Positions 1-9,825 of a DNA stretch of 64,000 nucleotides are shown piece by piece; position 1 is the stretch's first letter; each line of letters opens with the position of its first letter. Under the pieces are notes generated by a model, which saw nothing but the letters and a program-made list of their open reading frames with translations, was not told the origin of the DNA and ran no database searches. This stretch comes from Oceanobacillus sp. J11TS1 (GTDB lineage Bacteria; Bacillota; Bacilli; Bacillales; Amphibacillaceae): positions 84,684 through 148,683 of the forward strand of contig NZ_BORO01000008.1 of NCBI RefSeq assembly GCF_018333215.1, given 5' to 3'. The position numbers and the translations under genes are program-made.

Positions 1-2
1 GA

Positions 3-9
3 TGTCGAA
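3..9 (+). promoter_or_regulatory. Possible Spo0A box (TGTCGAA)
   Basis: The seven bases TGTCGAA match the 0A box that Spo0A~P binds. The site lies about 80 bases upstream of the sigma-H-like promoter of spo0A, which fits autoregulation as known for spo0A in Bacillus subtilis. A 7-mer can occur by chance, and the upstream sequence is outside the window. Confidence 0.45.
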
Positions 10-84
10 AGTTGGTGGAAAACAAAGAAAATCAAAGAATAATAAAGAAAACCGAAATAAATCAAAAGTTTTTTAAATTTAAAG

Positions 85-109
85 AGGATATTCATATTTT
101 TTGTAGAAT
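85..109 (+). promoter_or_regulatory. Putative sigma-H promoter (Ps-type) of spo0A
   Basis: AGGATAT (85-91) and GAAT (106-109) are separated by 14 bases, matching the sigma-H pattern AGGANNT ... GAAT. The B. subtilis spo0A gene has a sigma-H promoter (Ps) at this position. The spo0A GTG start lies 38 bases downstream of the -10 element, with AAAGGAGG as the ribosome site. Confidence 0.6.
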
Positions 110-147
110 ATGTTATAGGTGTATAAAAAGCAAAAGGAGGATTTTTA

Positions 148-927
148 GTGAGTAAAATAACAGTATGTTTTGTTGATGATAATCGTGAACTTATACAATT
201 AATGGAGGATTTTTTTGGAGAACAGGAAGAAATTGAAATCGTTGGAACAGCATTAAATGGCCGGGACTGTATCCCGCTGATTGAAGAAAAGAATCCAGAC
301 GTATTAGTATTAGATATTATAATGCCGCATATGGATGGAATTGCAGTATTAAATGAAATTAGAAGGATGAACTTAACCAAAAAACCACATATTATTATGC
401 TGACAGCTTTTGGTCAAGAAGAAGTAATGAAGAAAGCAGTGGATTTAGGAGCTTCTTATTTTATTCTTAAACCGTTCGATATACAAAATCTGGCTGATCA
501 GATTATGCAGGTTCAGGGCAGTGTTGCCAGGGTTTCCAGTATCAATAAACCTTCCACGGAAGATAAGAAAAAGCAAGACTTAGAAGCAAATATAACCAAT
601 ATTATTCATGAAATTGGTGTACCAGCACATATAAAAGGATACATGTACTTAAGAGAAGCAATTACGATGGTTTATAACGATATTGATCTTCTAGGCTCCA
701 TTACGAAAGTCCTTTATCCAGATATCGCAAAAAAATTCAATACAACTGCTTCGCGTGTTGAAAGAGCTATTCGTCATGCAATCGAGGTTGCTTGGAGCCG
801 AGGGAATATTGATTCGATTTCCGCATTATTCGGTTATACCATCAATATCTCTAAAGCAAAACCTACCAATTCCGAATTCATCGCAATGGTCGCTGACCGG
901 TTACGTTTGGAACATAAGGTGTCATAA
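148..927 (+). CDS. spo0A: Stage 0 sporulation response regulator Spo0A
   Basis: Spo0A is the master regulator of entry into sporulation. It is a cytoplasmic transcription factor phosphorylated by the phosphorelay. Residues 1-125 form a receiver domain: the acidic pair is D10/D11, the phospho-acceptor is D56 in [11 protein letters not shown], and the conserved Thr and Lys lie in MLTAFG and ILKPF. A linker leads to the Spo0A-specific C-terminal DNA-binding domain, whose recognition helix region includes [20 protein letters not shown]. The length of 259 residues is close to the usual 260-270. Translation starts at GTG (148), with AAAGGAGG about eight bases upstream. A sigma-H-like promoter precedes it. 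The gene stands alone here, because the next gene is on the other strand. The identification is secure. Confidence 0.98.
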   Translation: MSKITVCFVDDNRELIQLMEDFFGEQEEIEIVGTALNGRDCIPLIEEKNPDVLVLDIIMPHMDGIAVLNEIRRMNLTKKPHIIMLTAFGQEEVMKKAVDLGASYFILKPFDIQNLADQIMQVQGSVARVSSINKPSTEDKKKQDLEANITNIIHEIGVPAHIKGYMYLREAITMVYNDIDLLGSITKVLYPDIAKKFNTTASRVERAIRHAIEVAWSRGNIDSISALFGYTINISKAKPTNSEFIAMVADRLRLEHKVS

Positions 928-1093
928 ATTTGTGTAGAGGGATTGAAGCAGTAGACGTGACACAGTACAGTAAATCGACGTTTTAATTCAAAAGTATTAT
1001 TATTTATACATTGCTGCTCTATAATTGTAAGAATCAGTATATTATTTATTTTTTGATTAGAACCACCAAACTGTTTTTGTTGTATTTCAACTA

Positions 1094-1363
1094 TTAACCA
1101 AGAATAAAAACGACAATTTGATACCATAGCGCTAAAGCAATCACAATAATAGCAGAGATCATTTTGATTACATTGCCTTTGGAAAAGTAGTTTTTTGTTG
1201 GATATACTTCTAGAAACGTAAAAATAAGCAAAAGTACAGATAAAAAAGGTAGCGTTAAATAGTCGGCAACTTTTGTTAAATAGATAATACCAATTACAAA
1301 GGTAGCCATTAATATTGGGATATAAAGCCAGCGTTTCTTTCTAATAAACGTTGTCAATTTCAT
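1094..1363 (-). CDS. Small membrane protein of unknown function
   Basis: This 89-residue protein is not recognised. It starts with a basic stretch (MKLTTFIRKKRW), followed by about three hydrophobic segments (roughly residues 13-32, 36-53 and 65-88), so an integral membrane protein is likely. The start is supported by AAGGAG eight bases upstream of the ATG on the minus strand. It sits alone, convergent with spo0A, and a strong hairpin separates it from lexA. No catalytic motif is visible, so no function is proposed. Confidence 0.75.
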   Translation of the reverse strand: MKLTTFIRKKRWLYIPILMATFVIGIIYLTKVADYLTLPFLSVLLLIFTFLEVYPTKNYFSKGNVIKMISAIIVIALALWYQIVVFILG

Positions 1364-1421
1364 ACACTCCTTGTACTTGTACTTTATATAAGCGTATTAG
1401 ATATGGACTAAATTTATGTGT

Positions 1422-1467
1422 AAAAGGTTAACGAACATATTTTAGATATGTTTCTCGTTAACCTTTT
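1422..1467. terminator. Hairpin terminator upstream of lexA 3' end
   Basis: The arms AAAAGGTTAACG (1422-1433) and CGTTAACCTTTT (1456-1467) are perfectly complementary, and the inner part (AACATAT/ATATGTT) extends the stem. With A/T runs on both sides it could end lexA transcription (minus strand) and act in both directions. Confidence 0.7.
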
Positions 1468-1538
1468 CATTTATTATAAAATCTAACTGACAACTTAAAT
1501 ATGCAGCTCTTAGTACGTTAGAGGTATAAACTTTTGAA

Positions 1539-2159
1539 TCAGTGGATATTTCGATATAGACCGATAACTTTCCCTAGTATAGACACGTTTTCATAATAGA
1601 GAGGTTCCATTGTTGCATTTTCGGGTTGTAAACGAAAACGGTTTTTTTCTTTAAAAAATCGTTTTACAGTAGCTTCATCGTCTTCCGTCATGGCAACAAC
1701 AATATCACCATTATCTGCAGAACTTTGTTGTTTGACAATGACCATATCTTTATCCAAAATACCAGCCTCAATCATACTTTCCCCATCAATTATAAGCACG
1801 AATAGATTATCCTCTGGTCCAGCTGAAGAGCTGGGGATTGGAATAAATTCCTCAATGTTTTCAATTGCCGTAATAGGAATGCCGGCAGTAACTTTTCCGA
1901 TTACAGGTACATAAATGGCCTTATCCCTAGGTGCGTCATTTTCGTTGTCGTGAATAATTTCAATGGCACGCGGTTTGGTTGGATCCCGTCGTATATAGCC
2001 TTTGTTCTCTAATCTTTCTAAATGACCATGAACAGTAGAACTTGAAGCTAATCCGACAGCAACTGCGATTTCACGCACAGAAGGCGGATAACCTTTCTGA
2101 TCTACTTGTTCTTTAATAAAGTCAAAAATCATCTGCTGTCTTTTCGATAGTTTTGTCAT
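1539..2159 (-). CDS. lexA: SOS repressor LexA (DinR)
   Basis: LexA represses DNA-damage genes and inactivates itself by cleavage when RecA filaments form. The N-terminal winged helix-turn-helix is at residues 1-65 ([19 protein letters not shown]). The self-cleavage bond is Ala92-Gly93 in KVTAGIP. The catalytic serine is S128 in DGESM and the lysine is K166 in ATVKRFF. The length (206 residues) is standard. The ATG is preceded by a GGGG-containing ribosome site. The gene is transcribed away from a short SOS-type gene, and the shared intergenic region carries three LexA boxes, so autoregulation is expected. The lexA/yneA-yneB-ynzC-tkt arrangement matches B. subtilis. Confidence 0.97.
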   Translation of the reverse strand: MTKLSKRQQMIFDFIKEQVDQKGYPPSVREIAVAVGLASSSTVHGHLERLENKGYIRRDPTKPRAIEIIHDNENDAPRDKAIYVPVIGKVTAGIPITAIENIEEFIPIPSSSAGPEDNLFVLIIDGESMIEAGILDKDMVIVKQQSSADNGDIVVAMTEDDEATVKRFFKEKNRFRLQPENATMEPLYYENVSILGKVIGLYRNIH

Positions 2160-2196
2160 GACTTTCTCCCCTCTAGCATAGGTATTTGTTAAACAT

Positions 2197-2292
2197 AGTA
2201 TAGCACTTAAAAATATATTTTACAAACAAATGTTCTAAAAGTAGTTGACAAGAACAACTGTTCTAAATATACTGAAGTCAGAACAACTGTTC
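2197..2292. promoter_or_regulatory. Divergent LexA-controlled promoters with three operators
   Basis: The plus-strand promoter is TTGACA (2245-2250), 17 bases, TATACT (2268-2273). A LexA box GAACAACTGTTC (2252-2263) fills its spacer. A second box GAACAACTGTTC lies at 2281-2292, just before the ribosome site. A weaker third box AAACAAATGTTC (2224-2235) overlaps the -35 of a minus-strand promoter (TTGTAA at 2225-2220, TATACT at 2202-2197, spacer 17), which would serve lexA. The strong boxes fit the Bacillus consensus GAAC-N4-GTTC. This is direct sequence evidence for SOS control in both directions. Confidence 0.88.
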
Positions 2293-2328
2293 CGGAATAT
2301 TATAAAATACTGAAGGGGAGTTTTTTAT

Positions 2329-2424
2329 ATGTTTGAAAAACTAATGAAATCTGATGCGTTTTATATTGTAGCTTTTATTATTGCATTAATATTTTTATAT
2401 ACGATGATGGTAACTACTGTGTAA
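2329..2424 (+). CDS. 31-residue SOS-controlled single-span membrane peptide
   Basis: A short ORF starting ATG at 2329 follows GAAGGGGAG and the LexA-controlled promoter. It encodes 31 residues: a short polar start (MFEKLMKSDAF), then an unbroken hydrophobic span (about residues 12-31, including YIVAFIIALIFLY) that ends at the stop. In B. subtilis this position holds yneA, a 105-residue cell-division inhibitor with a membrane anchor and a LysM domain; staphylococci have the smaller SosA. Here only an anchor-like part exists and no LysM domain follows. It may be a minimal division inhibitor or a truncated relic. The operator context is strong; the function is inferred. Confidence 0.65.
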   Translation: MFEKLMKSDAFYIVAFIIALIFLYTMMVTTV

Positions 2425-3633
<1,209 letters not shown>

Positions 3634-3635
<2 letters not shown>

Positions 3636-3690
3636 CGTAAGATAGAGGACAGGAAAATTAAATCCTGCTCCTCTATCTTACGTTTAAAAA
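3634..3690 (+). terminator. Long hairpin after yneB
   Basis: AACGTAAGATAGAGG and CCTCTATCTTACGTT form a long, nearly perfect stem closed by CAGGA/TCCTG and an A-rich loop, starting at the yneB stop codon. It is followed by TAAAAAGG rather than a strong T-run. Confidence 0.6.
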
Positions 3691-3745
3691 GGTAGATTGG
3701 GCATTATGGAACGAATTCGAGTTCTTAAACGCAATCTCTACGAGT

Positions 3746-3769
3746 AAAAGAGCGCACTGCTCTTTTTCT
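3746..3769 (+). terminator. Short hairpin with T-run before ynzC
   Basis: AAAAGAGC and GCTCTTTTT flank a four-base loop, giving a classic short terminator just upstream of the ynzC ribosome site (AAAGGAGGGAGG). It may uncouple ynzC from yneB. Confidence 0.5.
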
Positions 3770-3794
3770 AATATAAAGGAGGGAGGCACAAGGC

Positions 3795-4028
3795 ATGTTA
3801 TCAAAAGATAAATTAGATAGAATAAATGTTTTAGCTAATAAGGCGAAACGTGAAGGATTAACAGAAGAAGAAAAAAAAGAACAGCAAATATTACGTAAAG
3901 AGTATTTAGCAAATGTTCGAGGCTCTTTTAAAAATCACTTGAAAGGAATGACAGTTATTGACCCAAAAGGCAATGATGTTACTCCGCAGAAGCTTCGTGA
4001 CTATCAAGAACGTAATAAGAAACACTAA
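3795..4028 (+). CDS. ynzC: DUF896 family small protein YnzC
   Basis: This 77-residue protein belongs to the UPF0291/DUF896 family (YnzC in B. subtilis). It is highly charged and predicted helical, with LANKAKREGLTEEEKKEQ early and the conserved HLKGMTVIDPKGNDVTP segment in the second half. The family members form a two-helix bundle; their biochemical role is not known. In B. subtilis the gene belongs to the LexA-controlled yneA-yneB-ynzC operon. Translation starts at the ATG after a strong AAAGGAGGGAGG. Position between yneB and tkt is the conserved Bacillaceae order. Confidence 0.93.
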   Translation: MLSKDKLDRINVLANKAKREGLTEEEKKEQQILRKEYLANVRGSFKNHLKGMTVIDPKGNDVTPQKLRDYQERNKKH

Positions 4029-4128
4029 TTCTTCATAACCTTCAGATCCGCTTAGCTTGTCTAGTAAAGGATTTCATTATAAAATAGAGTAGGTACAGAA
4101 TATGTTTTGAAGTGGAAGGGGAAAAATC

Positions 4129-6129
4129 ATGACACAACAAATTGAAGAACTATCCATTAATACGATTCGGACACTATCTATCGATGCGATTGAGAAAGCA
4201 AACTCCGGACATCCTGGATTACCGATGGGGGCAGCTCCTATGGCATATACGCTTTGGACAGATTTTATGAATCATAATCCAAAGAATTCACAATGGTTTA
4301 ATCGTGATCGTTTTGTATTATCTGCTGGTCACGGTTCTATGTTGCTTTATAGTTTATTGCATTTATCTGGTTACAAAGTATCCATTGAAGATTTAAAAGG
4401 TTTTCGCCAATGGGACTCTAAAACACCAGGTCATCCGGAAGTACATCATACTGACGGAGTTGAAGCAACAACTGGTCCATTAGGTCAAGGTATTGCAATG
4501 TCTGTTGGTATGGCAATGGCAGAAGCACATTTAGGTGCTACGTATAATAAAGAAGGGTACAACCTTGTAGATCATTATACGTACGCTATTGTGAGCGATG
4601 GAGATTTAATGGAAGGGATTTCGCATGAAGCTGCATCCTTAGCTGGTCACCTTGGATTAGGTAAGCTAATTGCACTTTATGATTCCAATGATATTTCATT
4701 AGACGGTGATCTAGATCGTGCATTCTCTGAAAACACAGAGCAACGCTTTAAAGCATATGGTTGGCAAGTATTACGAGTAGAAGACGGTAATAATGTAGAT
4801 GAGATTCGCCAAGCAATTAAGGAAGCACAGGAAAACCAAGATCAGCCAACATTAATTGAAGTAAAAACAATTATTGGATATGGTTCACCAAATAAATCTG
4901 CTTCTAGTGCTTCACATGGATCTCCGCTTGGAGCCGATGAAGTAAAATTAACGAAAGAGCACTATAAATGGGGTCATGATGAATTCCATGTACCTGAAGA
5001 AGTATATGCTGATTTTAAAGAAAAAATTGTTGACGACGGATCTAAAAAAGAAGAAGCTTGGAATGAACTTGTTTCAGCCTATAAAGAGGCATTTCCAGAA
5101 TTGGGTAAGCAGTTTGATCTTGCTATAAAAGGAGAACTTCCTGAAAACTGGCACACGTCTTTACCTGTTTATGAAGAAGGGACAAAACTAGCTACACGTG
5201 CATCTTCAGGTGAAGTATTAAATGCAGTTGCAAAAGCTGTTCCAAACTTCTTTGGTGGAAGTGCTGACCTTGCTGGCTCTAATAAAACAATGATGAATGA
5301 CGAAAATGATTTTACGAAAGAGGATTATGCTGGGCGTAATGTGTGGTTTGGCGTTCGGGAACACGCAATGGGCGCTGCATTAAACGGTATGGCACTGCAT
5401 GGGGGACTTAATGTCTACGGCGGTACGTTCTTTGTATTCAGCGATTATTTACGCCCATCTATTCGCTTGGCATCTATTATGAATGCACCGGTAACATATG
5501 TGTTTACGCATGATTCCATTGCAGTTGGGGAAGACGGTCCAACCCATGAACCGATTGAGCAATTAGCAGCTTTACGTGCTATGCCGCATCTTTCTTTAAT
5601 TCGTCCAGCTGATGCTAATGAAGTACAAGCTGCATGGAGATTAGCTTTAGAATCAACTGATCAGCCAACAGCTCTTGTACTAACTCGTCAAAATCTGCCT
5701 ACACTAGCAAATACAGCTGAATTAGCATATGAAGGTGTTAAAAAAGGTGCTTACATTGTAAGTAAATCGGAGAAAGAAACACCTGATGCGCTTCTTTTAG
5801 CAACTGGTTCAGAAGTGCAATTGGCAGTAGCAGCTCAAGCAGCACTTAAGGATAAAAATATCGATGTTCAAGTTGTTAGTATGCCTTCATGGGATCGTTT
5901 TGAAGCACAAGATGAAGCATATAAAAACAAAGTTCTTCCTAAAGAAGTAACAGCTAGAGTTGGACTTGAAATGGCTTCATCCTTTGGATGGGACCGCTAT
6001 GTCGGCTTTGAAGGAAAAACACTTACAATTGATCGCTTTGGGGCTTCCGCTAATGGAGACCTATTGATTGAGAAATTTGGCTTCACAGTAGATAATGTAG
6101 TTCAATTAGTAGAAGAAGTAACGAAATAA
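4129..6129 (+). CDS. tkt: Transketolase
   Basis: Transketolase moves two-carbon ketol units between sugar phosphates in the non-oxidative pentose phosphate pathway, using thiamine diphosphate. The protein has 666 residues, the usual length. The N-terminal thiamine-diphosphate domain shows [11 protein letters not shown] and [13 protein letters not shown]. The central pyrimidine-binding domain shows [13 protein letters not shown] and [18 protein letters not shown]-terminal transketolase domain follows. Start is ATG with GGAAGGGG upstream. It follows ynzC as in B. subtilis and ends at a strong terminator, so it is probably transcribed alone or with ynzC. Confidence 0.98.
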   Translation: MTQQIEELSINTIRTLSIDAIEKANSGHPGLPMGAAPMAYTLWTDFMNHNPKNSQWFNRDRFVLSAGHGSMLLYSLLHLSGYKVSIEDLKGFRQWDSKTPGHPEVHHTDGVEATTGPLGQGIAMSVGMAMAEAHLGATYNKEGYNLVDHYTYAIVSDGDLMEGISHEAASLAGHLGLGKLIALYDSNDISLDGDLDRAFSENTEQRFKAYGWQVLRVEDGNNVDEIRQAIKEAQENQDQPTLIEVKTIIGYGSPNKSASSASHGSPLGADEVKLTKEHYKWGHDEFHVPEEVYADFKEKIVDDGSKKEEAWNELVSAYKEAFPELGKQFDLAIKGELPENWHTSLPVYEEGTKLATRASSGEVLNAVAKAVPNFFGGSADLAGSNKTMMNDENDFTKEDYAGRNVWFGVREHAMGAALNGMALHGGLNVYGGTFFVFSDYLRPSIRLASIMNAPVTYVFTHDSIAVGEDGPTHEPIEQLAALRAMPHLSLIRPADANEVQAAWRLALESTDQPTALVLTRQNLPTLANTAELAYEGVKKGAYIVSKSEKETPDALLLATGSEVQLAVAAQAALKDKNIDVQVVSMPSWDRFEAQDEAYKNKVLPKEVTARVGLEMASSFGWDRYVGFEGKTLTIDRFGASANGDLLIEKFGFTVDNVVQLVEEVTK

Positions 6130-6153
6130 GGAAAAACGATATATTTGTGATAT

Positions 6154-6189
6154 GAAAAGAAGAGAGATGCTAGCATTTCTCTTCTTTTC
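6154..6189. terminator. Terminator after tkt
   Basis: GAAAAGAAGAGA and TCTCTTCTTTTC form a perfect stem around GATGCTAGCATT. The purine/pyrimidine-rich arms make it usable in both directions, between tkt and the convergent ATPase gene. Confidence 0.85.
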
Positions 6190-6261
6190 TGTTGTAATAG
6201 AACGTATAATTACTGCAAGTTTTTAATACGGAGCGCTCATAAATCCAGGCGACGAGCACTA

Positions 6262-7296
6262 TTATTGTAATTGTTGCTCAATAAAATGAATGATTTCTTT
6301 TCGTTCTTGTTTGGAGCAGGAATACTGTTGCTCCAAAGCCTCCAAAAATTCTCCAGCCTTTTTCAGCTCTACAACGCTTTTTTTCATATAAGATTTGTAA
6401 TGGTCATTTATTTTTTTTATTTCCGCCGCATATTTCTCATCTGTTCCGGTGGTGACGGCTTCTTCATATAAATCAATGGCTTTTTCTCCATCTCTAGTTG
6501 GGAAAAATTCATGGGGATCCGTACTGTCGAACATACAAAAATTCAAATCTGGAACGAGTACCATATCAATACTATTTGGATCAAAACTGCAATGATAAAT
6601 TTCCGTATCGTAACCATGTTTAATGCAAGCACTCGCTACTTTTTTCATAAATGTTGACTTGCCTGTTCCAGCTCGCCCCTTTATATAATAAACGCGAGAA
6701 AGTTTTTCTGTAAGATGGGGGACGATATTAACCGGACCATCTACGGTTGTGGTCCCAAAAAGACGGTGATACTCATGGCCATTTCGATCCTTCTTCGGTT
6801 GCCCTTTTAAGACTTCTTGAATAAACGTATCAGCAATTTCATCCGCCCGTTTAAAATTCATTTCTTTAATATAAATTGCTTCCAGATCATCGTGGATGCG
6901 TAACCCTGTTTCTAAATGTTTATATGCTTTTTCTGTATAATGGTTAAAGTTTTCTTCTAGTTTCTTATTTCTTACCGGACTGTCATTTGTAAATCGATTT
7001 AAATCCAGATCGATTACCGTGCGCATATCAGCTGGTACGATGGAATCATTTAAAAAAGCGAGGCCCTTGTCACGAATTATAACACCATCTAAATAACGTT
7101 CGCCTAACGGGCTCTTTAATATTTCTACTTCATAGGTAGATTCATACTTCGTGATGATATCTTTTAGAATGATTGCTTTTACCGTTTGGGAGGGATGGTT
7201 TAGACCAAAGATTTGTTGCAGCTGTTTTACATTGGAAGGAAGTAAATTCACAAATCCTTCCGACGTATTCGCAGTAACATAATAATATTTTTTCAA
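6262..7296 (-). CDS. P-loop ATPase of the PRK06851 type
   Basis: This 344-residue protein contains a Walker A motif GRAGTGKST at about residue 212, followed by a segment ending in a Walker-B-like run (DMVLVPDLNFCMFD). The C-terminal 70 residues are charged and probably coiled-coil. It resembles a little-studied group of Bacillaceae ATPases (PRK06851-like) whose role is unknown. Start is ATG with AAGGAAGTG upstream on the minus strand. It is a single gene convergent with tkt. No partner gene in the neighbourhood suggests a function. Confidence 0.8.
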   Translation of the reverse strand: MKKYYYVTANTSEGFVNLLPSNVKQLQQIFGLNHPSQTVKAIILKDIITKYESTYEVEILKSPLGERYLDGVIIRDKGLAFLNDSIVPADMRTVIDLDLNRFTNDSPVRNKKLEENFNHYTEKAYKHLETGLRIHDDLEAIYIKEMNFKRADEIADTFIQEVLKGQPKKDRNGHEYHRLFGTTTVDGPVNIVPHLTEKLSRVYYIKGRAGTGKSTFMKKVASACIKHGYDTEIYHCSFDPNSIDMVLVPDLNFCMFDSTDPHEFFPTRDGEKAIDLYEEAVTTGTDEKYAAEIKKINDHYKSYMKKSVVELKKAGEFLEALEQQYSCSKQERKEIIHFIEQQLQ

Positions 7297-7582
7297 GGTG
7301 ACACTTCCTTTTTTGATTTCAAATTTTAGGTATTTGTTTAATTAACTTATGCCCATTCCTCGTTTTGGTGAATGTAATGTGATTGTGATTACCTTGGAAA
7401 CATACGATTATTTTACCAACCATTACTTCTTTAGTAAATGTCATTGACTAGTTGGATTAGAACCCATATTAACCCAGCAATAGTTCATTTAATAGAGGGG
7501 GTTCCCTCTGAAGATATTTACAAAGTAACAATAGGGGAATAGAAAATTGGCGACCGGACGCGACTTATGCTTTTCTTATTGT
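7297..7582. other. Intergenic region upstream of the ATPase gene and sirA
   Basis: No ORF with a ribosome site is seen. A small perfect hairpin (AGAGGGGGTTCCCTCT, about 7494-7509) is present. The region separates divergent genes and must hold both promoters; the sirA promoter is described separately. Confidence 0.5.
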
Positions 7583-7648
7583 TTCGACAAAAGAAGTTGT
7601 TCCTTGCACACTATTTTGACAACCTTCGGAAATAGATTCCCCTATAAT
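7583..7648 (+). promoter_or_regulatory. Spo0A-box promoter of sirA
   Basis: TTCGACA at 7583-7589 is the reverse complement of the 0A box TGTCGAA. A near-match TTTGACA overlaps TTGACA (7616-7621), which is followed 21 bases later by TATAAT (7643-7648). Spo0A~P-activated promoters such as B. subtilis spoIIG also have an over-long -35/-10 spacing with 0A boxes near the -35. sirA is known to be under Spo0A~P control, so the arrangement is as expected. Confidence 0.65.
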
Positions 7649-7671
7649 AATAGATAAAGGGGGAATACGTG

Positions 7672-8130
7672 ATGAATGAATACGCAATTTATTGGATTGA
7701 AGACAATGTGGCAAAAAACTATTTCCATAAAAGTGATTTATTACATCGGTTCTTTTTAGAATATGCAGAAAAACAGGATGAAATTGTATTTAGAAGGCAA
7801 TTTCGATTCATAACTCGAAAAATCCATTTTTATAAGTTCGTTATGCATTTAAAGACGTTTTCTTCGCCTGAAATTAACATAAAACGAATAGGAAATAGAG
7901 TGCTCGTAAAAAAGGGAGAAGAGTCACTATGCTTATATATTGAAAATGGAGAGTTAGTCTTAAAATGCAATCATTTAGTGTCTGCAGTCTCGCTACTATT
8001 TCCGATATTGGAAGATATACATCCTTATTTCTTTGTACAGGGGAAAGACACACCTCAATATGGATGGATTTCTCCTAAGCCATTAAAAGCACAGGAAGAC
8101 GAAAGTCAAGTGTTGTATAATTTCCTCTAA
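7672..8130 (+). CDS. sirA: Sporulation inhibitor of replication SirA
   Basis: SirA is made early in sporulation and binds domain I of DnaA, blocking new rounds of replication so that two chromosomes are present. The protein of 152 residues matches the YneE/SirA family by length and by its aromatic-rich N-terminus (MNEYAIYWIEDNVAKNYF). The gene lies between tkt and yneF, exactly as in B. subtilis. A GTG at 7669 immediately precedes the ATG at 7672; the ATG is preferred because AAAGGGGG lies about eight bases upstream. A Spo0A-box promoter precedes it. No enzymatic motif is expected or seen. Confidence 0.9.
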   Translation: MNEYAIYWIEDNVAKNYFHKSDLLHRFFLEYAEKQDEIVFRRQFRFITRKIHFYKFVMHLKTFSSPEINIKRIGNRVLVKKGEESLCLYIENGELVLKCNHLVSAVSLLFPILEDIHPYFFVQGKDTPQYGWISPKPLKAQEDESQVLYNFL

Positions 8131-8177
8131 TCTAATATACTGTACTAGAGACAACACGAAGGAGGAAATTTTGTAAC

Positions 8178-8399
8178 ATGAGTACGATATGGGTAGTATT
8201 AATTGCAATCGCAGCCTTAGTTGCTGGTGTTGCTCTTGGATTTTTCATTGCTAGAAAATATATGATGAATTATTTGAAAAAGAATCCGCCAATTAATGAG
8301 CAAATGCTTCGTACATTGATGATGCAAATGGGTCAAAAGCCATCGCAAAAGAAAATTAATCAAATGATGCGAGCAATGAATAATCAGTCTGGTAAGTAA
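8178..8399 (+). CDS. yneF: UPF0154 single-pass membrane protein YneF
   Basis: YneF is a 73-residue conserved protein of the UPF0154 family. One N-terminal transmembrane span (about residues 4-25) is followed by the family signature [20 protein letters not shown] and a methionine-rich basic tail ([21 protein letters not shown]). Its function is unknown; it is widespread in Bacillales next to tkt and sirA. The ATG at 8178 has AAGGAGG about 11 bases upstream. It follows sirA by 47 bases and ends at a strong terminator. Confidence 0.94.
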   Translation: MSTIWVVLIAIAALVAGVALGFFIARKYMMNYLKKNPPINEQMLRTLMMQMGQKPSQKKINQMMRAMNNQSGK

Positions 8400-8426
8400 T
8401 CTATTGTTATTTTAAGGACAAGCAAT

Positions 8427-8454
8427 AAAACCACTTTGTAGAAGGTGGTTTTTT
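8427..8454 (+). terminator. Terminator after yneF
   Basis: AAAACCACCTT-like arms (AAAACCACTTT / AAGGTGGTTTTTT) form a short stem with a run of T. Confidence 0.85.
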
Positions 8455-9055
8455 CTTTTAGCAAATATTTTATAATGAATCTACATGCCGGCGTATCATT
8501 ATGTGAAGAAAGCTCTGTTCACGTTTCTATTAATTTAGTAGAATCTATTATTGTGTAGCATATACTGTTACTACTAAAGTTTTGATTAAGTAATAGAGAG
8601 GAGGTGGATAAATAACGTAAGCATCCATTTCATCACTATTATTACTAAAAAACAAGAGACAGCTGGAGAAGTCTACCTAAGAATTAACGCTATCTGCTGT
8701 CGAATGAGATTACATTGAAGATAAATTAAATTGGGTTTCGTTCTATTCAAGAAGAAATTGATTAAATTGATTACATGGCGCATCATTGGATGCGTTTTTA
8801 TTTTTGGAATCTATTTAATAGGGGCTAATGTTGCCGAACCATAGTTTTAGGATGACGATACAAGGTATATTCTATATTTTAAAAGACAGTTTTCTTATTG
8901 GTAAAAAAACATAAGGATAGGGTGAGGGATAGCATCAATGATTAGCAGTCATCTTTTTTTTATACTTACGTAAAATGTATAGAGATTGTCATAAAATTAG
9001 CTTTTATTTTTGTATTTCTCTGTTAGAATAGAAATGATTGATAAGGGGGATTATC
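8455..9055. other. 600-base gap before ccdA with a possible DUF2061-like remnant
   Basis: No full gene is seen. An open stretch at 8731-8844 (+) would encode 37 residues (KKLIKLITWRIIGCVFIFG and on) that resemble the core of small DUF2061-type membrane proteins (K-x-ITWRI-x-G). It lacks a ribosome site and a normal N-terminus, so it is best read as a relic. A TGTCGAA heptamer occurs at 8698-8704. The ccdA promoter must lie in the last 100 bases. Confidence 0.35.
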
Positions 9056-9760
9056 ATGGAGGAAATTAATATTTTCTTAGCCTTTGCAGCCGGGTTTCTC
9101 TCATTTATTTCACCTTGTGTTCTTCCGCTGTATCCTGTATTTCTTTCTTATATTACCGGAATGAGCATGAGTGAAATAAATCAAGATAATAGAAGGCTAG
9201 ATCGAAAAGCAATATTACATACGGTATGTTTTCTAGTCGGTTTTTCAAGTATTTTTATTATGATTGGATTTACGACTACGTATATTTCTGAGTTCTTAAT
9301 GACCTATCAAGATACAATAAGACAGATTGGTGCTATTTTAATTATCTTTTTTGGCTTGGTTATTGTCGGCGTATTGAATTTCCAATTTCTCATGAAAGAC
9401 CGAAAAATTCATTTTAAAAATCGTCCAGCAGGCTATCTTGGTTCTGTTATAATTGGTATGGCATTTTCATTAGGATGGACACCTTGTACTGGTCCAATTC
9501 TTGCTATTGTATTTTCACTAGCTGCAACTAGTCCCAATATCGGACTTGTCATGATGTTTAGCTACATTCTAGGCTTTTCTATCCCATTCTTATTACTTGC
9601 TTTCTTTATCGGTAAACTGAAATGGTTTAAAAAGCACAGCCAAACAATGGTGAAAATCGGTGGATGGATTATGATTTTTGTGGGGATTGCATTATTCTTT
9701 GATTGGATGAGTAAACTCACTGGATTTTTAGCAGGCTTGTTTGGTTTTTCAGGATTCTAA
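9056..9760 (+). CDS. ccdA: Cytochrome c biogenesis protein CcdA
   Basis: CcdA is a six-span membrane thiol-disulfide carrier that passes reductant from cytoplasmic thioredoxin to the outside for cytochrome c maturation. The 234-residue protein has the two conserved proline-cysteine motifs, SPCVLPLYP at the start and GWTPCTGP in the middle, each in a transmembrane helix. About six hydrophobic spans are visible. I chose the ATG at 9056 because AAGGGGG lies about seven bases upstream; a TTG at 9038 would add six residues. In B. subtilis ccdA is followed by yneI and ccdC. Here yneI (a CheY-like protein) is absent. Confidence 0.95.
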   Translation: MEEINIFLAFAAGFLSFISPCVLPLYPVFLSYITGMSMSEINQDNRRLDRKAILHTVCFLVGFSSIFIMIGFTTTYISEFLMTYQDTIRQIGAILIIFFGLVIVGVLNFQFLMKDRKIHFKNRPAGYLGSVIIGMAFSLGWTPCTGPILAIVFSLAATSPNIGLVMMFSYILGFSIPFLLLAFFIGKLKWFKKHSQTMVKIGGWIMIFVGIALFFDWMSKLTGFLAGLFGFSGF

Positions 9761-9763
9761 ATT

Positions 9764-9805
9764 CTTTCAAGTAGCATGGTTTAAGGTCATGCTATTTGAA
9801 AGAAA
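9764..9805 (+). terminator. Hairpin after ccdA
   Basis: CTTTCAAGTAGCATG pairs with CATGCTATTTGAAAG (one mismatch) around a nine-base loop. There is no strong T-run, so termination is likely but not certain. Confidence 0.55.
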
Positions 9806-9825
9806 GGTTTAAAAATAGGGGTCAA

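Noticed and set aside
8698-8704. TGTCGAA (Spo0A-box heptamer) in the gap before ccdA
   Set aside because: More than 300 bases from any start and without promoter elements; a chance 7-mer is likely.
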